Positions 1 through 6,525 of a DNA stretch of 15,828 bases are shown one piece after another. The position numbers and the translations under genes were made by a program. The notes under the pieces were generated by a model, which did no database searches, was not told the origin of the DNA, and saw only the letters and a list, made by a program, of their open reading frames with translations. Where the stretch lies: positions 1 through 15,828 of the forward strand of contig CAYWFU010000076.1 in NCBI GenBank assembly GCA_964457585.1, given 5' to 3'. The DNA comes from CAYWFU01 sp964457585. Lineage in GTDB: Bacteria; JACRDZ01. Within the stretch, counting starts at the first letter, position 1; every line of letters begins with the position of its first letter.

Positions 1-382
1 CATCAGATGAATAAGCAGTTATTTCCCCTAATATTAAAGCATCGATATCAAGCAGATTATTAATTTCCCGAATTTGCGCAGATGTAATCATACCTGAAAT
101 TGAGAGATTGTTTTCATTGAGTTTTTTTGTAAGTTCTTTTCTGTCTATTATTTTATAATATTCATTTTGTTTTAATTTTTTTGATATTTTATTGGCGAAA
201 TCAATACCAACAGTATTATTAATATTCCCGGGTACTTTGAAATCCATTACAGCAATATTTTTAATAGAGTGTATATTAATTACCGAGGGTTTTAAAATTT
301 TAATGTTGACAAAATTTGAACCACAGCTATTAATAAATAATAATAAAATAAATATAAAAAATCTTAATAGAATATTTTTCAT
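1..382 (-). CDS. CsgG-like outer-membrane lipoprotein, partial (C-terminus off the left edge)
   Basis: An open frame starts at ATG 382-380 and runs off the window after 127 codons. The N-terminus is a lipoprotein signal peptide: MKN, a hydrophobic stretch at residues 5-17, then FINSCGS with the lipobox cysteine at position 20. The mature part has the pattern of the CsgG/LpoB-like family: IAVMDF near residue 44, a central FANKIS segment, YYKIIDRKEL, and LDIDALILGEITAY close to the edge. In that family the domain is typically a secretion-channel subunit or a periplasmic regulator attached to the outer membrane. Only the N-terminal portion is visible, so the exact subfamily cannot be given. It diverges from the glycosyltransferase at 669 and looks unrelated to the CRISPR locus. 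It implies a diderm host. Confidence 0.75.
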   Translation of the reverse strand, partial: MKNILLRFFIFILLLFINSCGSNFVNIKILKPSVINIHSIKNIAVMDFKVPGNINNTVGIDFANKISKKLKQNEYYKIIDRKELTKKLNENNLSISGMITSAQIREINNLLDIDALILGEITAYSSD

Positions 383-430
383 AATCAGATATAATACTAT
401 CATAGTAAAAAATTAATTTCAATATTTTTA

Positions 431-665
431 TAGGGTTATCAGAAATTCCCAAAATCGAAAAAATGAACCACAGAGTACACTGAGATATATTTATAATTTT
501 AAAAACTCCGTGTCCTCAAATTAATTTTTACTTATAAAAGCTTTGTATTTCATGATCTTTCTTATTTTTTTTGAGAACACAGAGTAATAAATAAAAATAT
601 AATAAAAAATATTCTGTGTTCTCTGTGGTTAATTTCTTTCTTGGGAAATTACTGTGGGGTTATAA
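431..665. repeat. Intergenic element of nested inverted repeats
   Basis: The gap between the lipoprotein and the glycosyltransferase holds no convincing gene but has two nested inverted repeats. The outer arms contain AACCACAGAGTACAC (about 466-480) and GTGTTCTCTGTGGTT (about 616-630); similarity continues outward through AAATTCCC (443-450) and GGGAAATT (643-650). The inner arms are ACTCCGTGTCCTCAAA (505-520) and TTTGAGAACACAGAGT (570-585), matching at 14 of 16 positions. The CACAGAGAACACAGAG theme is, to my knowledge, a dispersed intergenic repeat in many environmental bacteria, which would fit a REP or MITE-like element. No transposase is present. Confidence 0.6.
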
Positions 666-668
666 AAA

Positions 669-1547
669 ATGCACAAAGTAAATATTATTATTGTTAATTG
701 GAATGGGAAACATTTTTTGCATGATTGCTTAACTTCTGTCTTGCAGCAATCATATAAAGATTTTAAAATAATATTTGTAGATAATGGGTCACAGGATAAA
801 TCTATTGAATTTGTCAGGAATAATTTTCCAGATGTTGAGATTATTGCTCTTTCAGAAAATTATGGCTTTGCCAGAGCTAATAATATTGCAATTAAAAAAA
901 GCATAAATGAATCTGTGGAATATATTGCTTTGCTTAATAATGATACTAAAGTTGAAAAAGGCTGGTTATCTGAACTGGTAAAAATGATTGAATCTAATCC
1001 GAAAATTGGGATATGCGCATCTAAAATGCTAAAAATGGATAATCATAAAATTTTAGATGCAGCAGGCCATGTTTTTAAATGGGGAACACTTATTGATCGT
1101 GGTGTGGGTGAAATTGATAATGGGCAATATGATAATAAATTGGATGTAATTGGAGCATGCGGCGGCGCATGTTTATATAAAGTAACAATGCTTAATGAAA
1201 TTGGCATTTTTGATGAGAGTTATGATTCATACACAGAAGATGCAGAATTATCATGGCGTGCATTTAAAAATGGGTGGAAAGCAAAATTTGTACCTGCATC
1301 AATAGTCTATCATTATCGAGGAGGAACATCAAAAAGCAATGTTGAATTGTATGAGAATATGCGGGAACAAACAATAACCAATATGATAGAAACCATTCGC
1401 AGACATGCAACTTTTAAACAGAAATTAATGGCATCAACTATCTGGTGGACAAAAGTAGCAGTAAGCAAGATGGTTGGAAAATGGCTTAAAAGGAATACAA
1501 CAGGATGCAGATTTTATTTTAAACGATTAAAGAGGATATGGGAATGA
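669..1547 (+). CDS. Family 2 glycosyltransferase (rhamnosyltransferase-like)
   Basis: This 292-residue protein has the GT-A fold signature of family 2 inverting glycosyltransferases: VNIIIVNWNG at residues 4-13, the nucleotide-binding VDNGSQD at 37-43, LLNNDT with the metal-binding acidic residue near 89-94, GACGGACLY around 162-170, FDE at 181-183 and the acceptor-side EDAELSWR at 190-197. The family transfers a sugar from a nucleotide donor, usually dTDP-rhamnose or a UDP-hexose in relatives of this type, onto a polysaccharide or lipid acceptor at the cytoplasmic face. It has no membrane segment of its own. Its stop codon lies inside the repeat that begins at 1536. Specificity cannot be read from sequence. 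A second family 2 glycosyltransferase lies beyond the CRISPR locus, suggesting a surface-polysaccharide region into which the locus was placed. Confidence 0.85.
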   Translation: MHKVNIIIVNWNGKHFLHDCLTSVLQQSYKDFKIIFVDNGSQDKSIEFVRNNFPDVEIIALSENYGFARANNIAIKKSINESVEYIALLNNDTKVEKGWLSELVKMIESNPKIGICASKMLKMDNHKILDAAGHVFKWGTLIDRGVGEIDNGQYDNKLDVIGACGGACLYKVTMLNEIGIFDESYDSYTEDAELSWRAFKNGWKAKFVPASIVYHYRGGTSKSNVELYENMREQTITNMIETIRRHATFKQKLMASTIWWTKVAVSKMVGKWLKRNTTGCRFYFKRLKRIWE

Positions 1548-1656
1548 AATACCTCTCTGGTGTCAAAGTGTCAGAGAGTCAAAGTGGCAGAGTTATTTCT
1601 CTGACTTCTTGATTTCTTACATTTTGCCACTTTGACTCTCTGACACTTTGACACTA
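1536..1656. repeat. Left boundary repeat with 30-bp perfect hairpin; possible bidirectional terminator
   Basis: The segment starts with ATATGGGAATGAAATACCT, which also occurs with one change at 14616-14634. It is followed by perfect inverted arms of 30 bp at 1560-1589 and 1625-1654 around a 35-nt loop. Each arm is itself an imperfect 16-bp tandem (GTCAAAGTGTCAGAGA then GTCAAAGTGGCAGAG). It lies between two convergent genes, the glycosyltransferase ending at 1547 and the Cas6-RT-Cas1 gene ending at 1663, so the hairpin could stop transcription from both sides, although no clean T-tract follows. The related copy is at 14616-14717. Confidence 0.75.
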
Positions 1657-1662
1657 TTTTAA

Positions 1663-4200
1663 TCATTCTTCCCAGCTATAAAATGAAAGCGAACCATTTT
1701 CAAGTATCCACTTTTTCATAATAGTAATCTGCACATAGACATTATCTCCCAATGATAAATTTTTATTCTTGCCCGAGCTTTTTGTATCCCACTCTTTTTC
1801 AAACTGATTCAAAAAAATCTTCACTTTTTCTCTCTTTAAGTACATTCCCTTTTCGGTCTCATCAAAATCATCTTTTGAAATTATTTTTAAATTGATCAGC
1901 TTGATAATAAATCTGTCTATTCTTGATCTGAACAACTCTTCAATATCGCATACCAGAGATTCATAATTATCGAGTGGGCTGTGCAGAAAACCCAGATATG
2001 GATTCAGTCCTGATGCTCTTATGCATGCGTTTATCCGCGAGAATAAAATATAATATCCGAAATTAAGCAAGGAATTAATTCTGTCAGGATTAACCCTGCT
2101 TCTTTTTTTGATATGAAAATTCTCATCATCAATGAATAAATTCAATTTTTGATAAATATTTTTAGCAGTATATCCTTCAAAACCTCTAATACTATTTATA
2201 TCCTGCGCTTCATAAATTTTACCAACTATTTTCTCAAGCTCTTTAATAAAAACATTCTGCTCTTTTATATATCTCTGTTTAAATAGTGAAATATAATTTT
2301 TTATTTTATACGCGGCAAATTCCTTAGCTATGCAGATAATTTCAGTATCCGAAAGCATAGTGTATTTTTTTGTATGTTCAAAAGAAATATTATAATATTT
2401 TTTTGAGTCAGGTTTTATTGTTGTTACAAAATATCCTGAATTTAAAACAATTGTAAAAGGGATATTATTCTTAGTGCATTTTGCAATCAAAGCTGTTGAA
2501 AACACTGTTTTTTCCATAACAATAATCCCTTCAATTCTTCGTAAAGGTATGCTCGCAAGAAGTTCTTTGTTTTTTAATATGTCTACTGCTTCGCCATTTA
2601 ATGATAAAAAAGCATATTGTTCTGTAATATACAAAGGTTTTTTTAATTCTCTGATAATATCTTCAGGTTTAATTACTGTTTCATTATTTTTGAATTCTAT
2701 CCCGAGAAACTGAAACCCGTCTTTAATAGGTTTTATTGCTGTTTTTTCCTTCTTGATCTTCAGTCCAAGTTCTGATAAATAATTTTCAGTCTCAGACAAA
2801 ATATTCTCTGCCTCAGATTCTGTTTTGGTTAAAATAATAAAATCATCGGAATATCTAATCAGCCTTACTCCAAGCCCTTTTATCTTCTCATCGAATGAAT
2901 CAAGATATAGATTTGCCAGTATTGGTGAAAGCGGACTTCCCTGCGCCAGACCTTTTGAGCGATCATGGTATTCACCGTTCAAAACAAAACCGCTGTAAAT
3001 ACATTTTTTAAAAATATTTTTTAAAACAACATCTCTTGCAGGAATATAAAACTCTATTAATTTAATTAATTTATCTAAATCTACAGATGAGAAAAAATCT
3101 TCAATATCCGATTCTATTACATATTGATATCCCTCAGCAACTGCTTCCTGCACCATATCAACAGCTTTACTTCGCGATATCCCTTTTCTAAAACCTATTG
3201 ATTCCTTTTCAAAGATTCTGTCAAAAACATCGGAAATTATTTTTAAAATATATTGTTCCATAATTAAATCATTAAAATTCAACTGTTCAACTATCCTATC
3301 ATCTCCGCTTCTCTTCTTAATCTGAAATGCTGTGTTTGGAGAATGGACATAAGTATTTTCGATTATTCCGTTATATGATTTTTCTGCATAATTTTCTTCT
3401 GAAAATGGGAAGTTCTGACCGTCTGAAATAAATTTCAAAGCATTATCATATTTTTCAATCACATCTTTTATTACAGAAATAATTGCCTGTCTATTTGGAA
3501 AATATTTTGAAAAATAAGAGGGCGGATCTTTATGAATCAGATAATACCCCTGAGAATTTGATAATTTTGTACCTGTATGAAGTTCACTCCCGAGAATGAT
3601 AAACGGAAGAAAGTTTTTAAAATTTCCTTTTATATATAAATTTCCTGCAGTGCCATTAACATATTGAACCTCACCCGGCTGGGATTTTGACGAATGCCTT
3701 ATTTCAGTATATTTCCAGTAATATGGAAGAATTGTAAAATTGTCCCCGTCAGGAACATATGAAATTTCTTTCCCGAACAATTTTGAAAATCTGTTCTCAA
3801 AACATTTGACCAATGTGTTTTTGCCAAGGTATGTTCTATATTGTTTTTCTGTTAACTTGAACGGCAGAGGGGTTAGCAATTCAATACACATTTCACCTTC
3901 GGAATTTATTTCACCTATTTCATTAATAAGTTTATCAAAATTTCTCTCTTCAATATCACCGCACTCTGTTATATCGAAATTTCTTCCAGTATCAGGATGA
4001 GAAAGATAATTTACAAAAGCTTCTTTCCATTTGATTACGTATTCAGCGTCCATTTTACAAAAAAAAATATCAAGCCATATAATGTCCGATTCACGAATTT
4101 TAAAAGTATGTTTTTTATTTTTAATATGAAAAAAAATTGCGCTCTGATTATTACAGTCAATAGATTGTGTCACACCTTTTACTATTGCCTGAAAAATCAA
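1663..4200 (-). CDS. cas1: Cas6-reverse transcriptase-Cas1 fusion (crRNA processing and spacer acquisition)
   Basis: This 845-residue protein joins three domains. Residues about 1-225 are Cas6-like: WLDIFFCKMDAEY near 42-54, a second half from LLTPLPFKL at 108, and the C-terminal loop ELHTGTKLSNSQGYY at 206-220. Residues about 280-510 are a group II intron-like reverse transcriptase: motif A ESDIEDFFSSVD (363-374), motif B GLAQGSPLSPILANLYL (418-434), active site YSDD (450-453) and FLGIEF (498-503). Residues about 520-845 are Cas1, with the likely catalytic set E675 (RGFEG), H740 (GFLH) and D752/E755 (CDIEELFR). The family acquires spacers with Cas2, in characterised cases from RNA as well as DNA, and the Cas6 part cuts the array transcript. 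No stand-alone cas6 is present. The first usable start is TTG at 4200 without a visible ribosome binding site, so the N-terminus is uncertain. The RT has YSDD where YADD is more usual. Confidence 0.93.
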   Translation of the reverse strand: MIFQAIVKGVTQSIDCNNQSAIFFHIKNKKHTFKIRESDIIWLDIFFCKMDAEYVIKWKEAFVNYLSHPDTGRNFDITECGDIEERNFDKLINEIGEINSEGEMCIELLTPLPFKLTEKQYRTYLGKNTLVKCFENRFSKLFGKEISYVPDGDNFTILPYYWKYTEIRHSSKSQPGEVQYVNGTAGNLYIKGNFKNFLPFIILGSELHTGTKLSNSQGYYLIHKDPPSYFSKYFPNRQAIISVIKDVIEKYDNALKFISDGQNFPFSEENYAEKSYNGIIENTYVHSPNTAFQIKKRSGDDRIVEQLNFNDLIMEQYILKIISDVFDRIFEKESIGFRKGISRSKAVDMVQEAVAEGYQYVIESDIEDFFSSVDLDKLIKLIEFYIPARDVVLKNIFKKCIYSGFVLNGEYHDRSKGLAQGSPLSPILANLYLDSFDEKIKGLGVRLIRYSDDFIILTKTESEAENILSETENYLSELGLKIKKEKTAIKPIKDGFQFLGIEFKNNETVIKPEDIIRELKKPLYITEQYAFLSLNGEAVDILKNKELLASIPLRRIEGIIVMEKTVFSTALIAKCTKNNIPFTIVLNSGYFVTTIKPDSKKYYNISFEHTKKYTMLSDTEIICIAKEFAAYKIKNYISLFKQRYIKEQNVFIKELEKIVGKIYEAQDINSIRGFEGYTAKNIYQKLNLFIDDENFHIKKRSRVNPDRINSLLNFGYYILFSRINACIRASGLNPYLGFLHSPLDNYESLVCDIEELFRSRIDRFIIKLINLKIISKDDFDETEKGMYLKREKVKIFLNQFEKEWDTKSSGKNKNLSLGDNVYVQITIMKKWILENGSLSFYSWEE

Positions 4201-4316
4201 AAAAGGGTGAGATTGAACATTTGAAGAACGTATATTAATAAGCTTGCAGGATAAGCGGTACCAATGAATATCATTGAATGATTCATAATTATCTTATACC
4301 TTATTTAAATATCTTT

Positions 4317-4733
4317 TTAATCCAGTTTTATAATTTTCAAAAAATCATTTGATGAAACTGTTCTAATCCCAACTGCTGGAAAATCTTTTTTATTTCTTGT
4401 AATTATTAAATCACATCCGGAATGAATAGCTGAGAAATATTGAATCAAATCTTCATAATCTAATTTTTTTATTGTTCTTGACTGTTTTAAAATATCTTTA
4501 GATAATGACACAACTTCAAAATCATTCAAAATTTCATCAATAAATTCTTCAGCTATTGCCTGTCCGTTTATTTTCTTTATAATATAATATAAATTATTAA
4601 CTGATATTGCAGAAATATAACCCTGAACAAAACTTTCTTTTACCAATGTCCATACTTTTGCCGCGCTTAAATAATGAGGTTCCCTTTTCATCAAAACATC
4701 GAGCAAAATATTTGTATCAATTAATATTTTCAT
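4317..4733 (-). CDS. vapC: PIN-domain toxin, VapC-like
   Basis: This is a 138-residue single-domain PIN protein. It opens with MKILIDTNILLDVLMKREP, carrying the first metal-binding Asp at residue 6. The C-terminal half has LDYEDL (D92, E94, D95), then CDLIITRNKKDF with D108, N114 and D117. This matches the PIN_3-type ribonucleases, where an Asn-rich NNLYYI segment (46-51) stands in the middle. VapC-type toxins cut tRNA or rRNA and are neutralised by the partner encoded just upstream. The ATG overlaps the end of the antitoxin gene by 17 bp, indicating translational coupling. It lies between the CRISPR array and the Cas6-RT-Cas1 gene. It could be a plain addiction module stabilising the locus. 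A direct role in immunity is not shown by the sequence. Confidence 0.85.
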   Translation of the reverse strand: MKILIDTNILLDVLMKREPHYLSAAKVWTLVKESFVQGYISAISVNNLYYIIKKINGQAIAEEFIDEILNDFEVVSLSKDILKQSRTIKKLDYEDLIQYFSAIHSGCDLIITRNKKDFPAVGIRTVSSNDFLKIIKLD

Positions 4734-4974
4734 ATTTTTCTAATCTTCCATTTATATAATTATCTCTTAATTCTTTATAAGTTTTAATATTGCCAATTAT
4801 TCCAATCCATCTGGTAATTGACCCCGGAATTTCAATTTTATTTGTTTGCTTATTTTTAATAATAAAATATTCTTTTACTATAGTGGAAATAGATTTCCCT
4901 GATAATTTGGCAGATTTTTTTGCCATTCTACCTATCTCTTTATCAATATAGAGAGTCAATTTTGTTTTTCCCAT
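4717..4974 (-). CDS. vapB: Ribbon-helix-helix-type antitoxin, VapB-like
   Basis: This is an 85-residue basic protein starting MGKTKLTLYIDKEI. The short beta strand (residues 5-10) followed by helices containing KKSAKLSGKSISTIVKEYF has the form of a ribbon-helix-helix DNA-binding domain. The tail from residue 45 on would bind and block the PIN toxin. I chose ATG 4974 because GGAGG lies 7 nt upstream; an in-frame TTG at 4992 would include that ribosome binding site and overlap the operator palindrome. It overlaps vapC by 17 bp. The two palindromes upstream (4991-5000 and 5013-5022) are plausible sites for autorepression by the antitoxin or the complex. Confidence 0.8.
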   Translation of the reverse strand: MGKTKLTLYIDKEIGRMAKKSAKLSGKSISTIVKEYFIIKNKQTNKIEIPGSITRWIGIIGNIKTYKELRDNYINGRLEKYENIN

Positions 4975-4990
4975 TTTATTCCTCCATTGC

Positions 4991-5037
4991 AATACGTATT
5001 ATAAATATAATATATACGTATAAATAAAAATTGTCAA
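4991..5037 (-). promoter_or_regulatory. vapBC promoter with paired palindromic operators
   Basis: On the minus strand, TTGACA (5037-5032) is followed after exactly 17 nt by TATATT (5014-5009), a near-consensus sigma-70 promoter just ahead of the antitoxin start. Two perfect 10-bp palindromes flank the -10 box: TATACGTATA at 5013-5022 and AATACGTATT at 4991-5000. Their centres are 22 bp apart, about two helical turns, and both contain TACGTA, as expected for cooperative binding of a dimeric antitoxin. Confidence 0.75.
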
Positions 5038-5040
5038 GTT

Positions 5041-5071
5041 CTATTTGGCATTATCGCGAAAAAAAAGCTGG
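5041..5071 (-). repeat. Degenerate CRISPR repeat start after the last full repeat
   Basis: Reading the minus strand out of the last full repeat (ends 5072) there are 22 nt (5071-5050), then GCCAAATAG (5049-5041), matching the repeat start GCCAAATGG at 8 of 9 positions. Similarity then fades (11 of 16 over the first 16 nt) into the -35 box of the vapBC promoter. It may be the decayed array end or chance. Confidence 0.35.
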
Positions 5072-5240
5072 GTTTCAGTTCCCATCCGGATAGGAATTGC
5101 CATTTGGCNNNNNNNNNNNNNNNNNNNNNNNNNNNNNNNNNNNNNNNNNNNNNNNNNNNNNNNNNNNNNNNNNNNNNNNNNNNNNNNNNNNNNNNNNNNN
5201 NNNNNNNNAGTTCCCATCCGGATAGGAATTGCCATTTGGC
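5072..5240 (-). CRISPR. CRISPR array, 37-nt repeat, collapsed over an assembly gap
   Basis: Two copies of the same repeat flank the run of N: 5072-5108, and 5209-5240 (32 nt visible, its 3' end missing into the gap). Read on the minus strand the 37-nt repeat begins GCCAAATGGCAATTCC and ends GGGAACTGAAAC. The last 8 nt, ACTGAAAC, are a typical crRNA 5' tag of type III arrays, which fixes the direction as minus, the same as the cas genes. The middle, TTCCTATCCGGATGGGAA, folds as a 7-bp stem with a CCGG loop and one wobble pair, a suitable Cas6 substrate. Repeat number and spacers are unknown: no spacer is readable, because both contigs end in repeat. Confidence 0.85.
5109..5208. other. Assembly gap (100 N) inside the CRISPR array
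   Basis: Exactly 100 N lie between two partial or complete repeat copies. This is the conventional placeholder for a gap of unknown length. The true array may be much longer or shorter. Open frames that read across this segment on either strand are artefacts of the near-palindromic repeat. Confidence 0.95.
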
Positions 5241-5390
5241 CCTTTACCCTCCATAAGTACCTGAAATATAAGCTAAATTTTGCAAGAAATTTAGAACCTC
5301 AACTCTATCCACAGGTTTTTTTGCTTTATCCACAGAGGTTCTGAATGTACTATAGGAAATTTTCATTTTATTATGCTCCTGAAATATGAA
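5241..5390 (-). promoter_or_regulatory. Candidate CRISPR leader
   Basis: The 150 nt between the cas2 stop and the leader-proximal repeat are AT-rich, and given the repeat direction this is where the leader should be. Inside is a compact motif on the plus strand: CTATCCACA (5305-5313) and TTATCCACA (5326-5334), 21 bp apart in the same orientation, bracketed by a perfect 7-bp inverted repeat GAACCTC (5294-5300) and GAGGTTC (5335-5341). TTATCCACA equals the DnaA-box consensus. These may be protein-binding sites for transcription or integration. No consensus promoter stands out. Confidence 0.5.
5244..5366 (-). CDS. Possible 40-residue ORF within the leader
   Basis: ATG 5366-5364 follows AGGAGC by about 10 nt and opens a frame of 40 codons beginning MKISYSTFRTSVDK and ending SGTYGG, with TAA at 5246-5244 just before the first repeat. 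The residue mix is protein-like and the ribosome binding site is reasonable, but the frame occupies nearly all of the expected leader, so coding may be accidental. I recognise no family. It could also be the remaining 5' end of a gene cut by the array. Confidence 0.25.
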   Translation of the reverse strand: MKISYSTFRTSVDKAKKPVDRVEVLNFLQNLAYISGTYGG

Positions 5391-5675
5391 TTATATAACA
5401 TAAGCTTCTCCATCATCAATTGAATCCGATTTTTTTTCGCCAATTATTTGATTCTTTGAAGAATATTCCAAACGATAAATTTTAATAAATCCAGTTTTAA
5501 TATTTAATTCTTTCAATTTCTGTATTAACTCATCTCTTCCTTTTTTATTTAACATACATTCAAACACACTTTTTTGCACTCTAAACCCAAATCCTTTTAA
5601 TATTTTATCAATTTTTCCACGTTCTTTATCATCCGAAATATCATAAACAACCGCATAATCAGAAATCCCGCGCAT
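5391..5675 (-). CDS. cas2: Cas2, CRISPR adaptation protein
   Basis: This is a 94-residue protein with the classic Cas2 opening: VVYDISDDKERGKIDKIL, where D12 is the conserved Asp at the end of strand 1, then GFRVQKSVFECML (31-43), the usual RxQxSVFE segment. Cas2 dimers bridge two Cas1 dimers in the integrase that inserts new spacers at the leader end. Here the partner is the Cas1 domain of the fusion on the other side of the array. ATG 5675 is preceded by GAGG with about 8 nt spacing. The gene ends about 150 nt from the first repeat. A truncated second copy of its 5' part lies at 6526-6660. The tail after residue 78 (EKKSDSIDDGEAYVI) is acidic. Confidence 0.93.
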   Translation of the reverse strand: MRGISDYAVVYDISDDKERGKIDKILKGFGFRVQKSVFECMLNKKGRDELIQKLKELNIKTGFIKIYRLEYSSKNQIIGEKKSDSIDDGEAYVI

Positions 5676-5794
5676 AAAATATTCCTCACAAACCCCAAAA
5701 GCCTATCCTGTTATCACTTTTCTACTATGGAAATGAAGCAACTCTAATCCATTCTTTGATGTTATTTTCACTTAATGATTTATATATCCAGTGT

Positions 5795-6211
5795 TTAATT
5801 TTTAAAACCTTCATCAAATAAAGCTTTTTTAACAACATCCTTTACTTTAGATGCTATTTCAATAGAACGAATTGCTTCTTCTCTATTTACTTCTTCATCT
5901 TCACCAGGATAGCGTGTAGTAATTGCAAAAGGTGTAAGTTCTTCTGCATTTTGTATCATTTTAGTCCATTTATTTTTTTCAGCACATAATTCTAATAATC
6001 GAGATATATTATGAGTATAGGGGAAGTCAATACCTTTATATACAAGATAAGCTTTTAAATATTTTTCAGCACACTGTTGCGCATGATATGCTATTAATCG
6101 ATAAGGACATTCATCGGTCATATTTAAAGCATGATTTGCCATGTGTAAATCTTCATCTCCATACTTCATCCACTGATTTACTTTTCGTAAAATATCATCA
6201 ATGTTGTTCAT
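5795..6211 (-). CDS. HEPN-domain protein, partner of the nucleotidyltransferase
   Basis: This 138-residue helical protein carries the signature of the HEPN family Pfam PF05168: YRLIAYHAQQCAEKYLKAYL (37-56), then FPYTHNISRLLELC (63-76) and ITTRYPG (97-103). RLIAYH gives an R-x4-H arrangement, though the residues used for catalysis in this subfamily are not certain. HEPN proteins next to a minimal nucleotidyltransferase typically form a two-gene toxin-antitoxin-like module in which the nucleotidyltransferase controls the HEPN RNase. I chose ATG 6211, which follows GGGAAAG by about 7 nt and overlaps the MNT gene by 14 bp. A longer frame to 6277 would lie deep in that gene. It sits between two cas2 copies. 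Confidence 0.8.
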   Translation of the reverse strand: MNNIDDILRKVNQWMKYGDEDLHMANHALNMTDECPYRLIAYHAQQCAEKYLKAYLVYKGIDFPYTHNISRLLELCAEKNKWTKMIQNAEELTPFAITTRYPGEDEEVNREEAIRSIEIASKVKDVVKKALFDEGFKN

Positions 6212-6515
6212 AAAGAACTTTCCCTTCTTTCCAGGCTGGTCTTGCAATAGTACCTGGAATAAATCTATCGCGTTCAAACTCTTCGGGTCTTAATATAATT
6301 ATATCGCGTGCAATACCTAATCCACAAAGAGAACGATCCATAGCCACCATCAAAGCTCTTCGACTTCCTGTAAAGGAACAGATAACTATAATATCTACAT
6401 CGCTATGTTCATCCGCTGTTCCATTAGACTGGGAACCAAAAAGAATTATTCGTTGAGGATGAAATCTCTCAACTAAACGATTAGTAATTTTGGATAAAAT
6501 ATTATTGTTAATCAT
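6198..6515 (-). CDS. Minimal nucleotidyltransferase (MNT), HEPN partner
   Basis: This is a 105-residue nucleotidyltransferase of the polymerase-beta superfamily. It has the core IILFGSQSNG (23-32) with the GS motif at 27-28, SDVDIIV with the metal-binding pair D39 and D41, and RDIIIL with a likely third Asp at 71. The length is typical of stand-alone MNT proteins. Characterised relatives in type VII-like systems act as antitoxins by adenylylating the HEPN partner, which fits its position first in a two-gene unit with a 14-bp overlap. GGA in the tail of the truncated cas2 copy lies about 8 nt before the ATG, so the remnant supplies its ribosome binding site. Confidence 0.85.
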   Translation of the reverse strand: MINNNILSKITNRLVERFHPQRIILFGSQSNGTADEHSDVDIIVICSFTGSRRALMVAMDRSLCGLGIARDIIILRPEEFERDRFIPGTIARPAWKEGKVLYEQH

Positions 6516-6525
6516 TATTATATTC

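Noticed and set aside
192..416. Plus-strand 74-codon frame
   Set aside because: It lies opposite the lipoprotein gene, which has a signal peptide and family motifs; the plus-strand frame has neither.
3740..4224. Plus-strand frames opposite Cas6-RT-Cas1
   Set aside because: Shadows of a well-supported gene on the other strand, with no family motif or ribosome binding site.
5041..5344. Open frames on both strands crossing the N run
   Set aside because: They read through unknown bases, and both strands look alike only because the CRISPR repeat is nearly palindromic.
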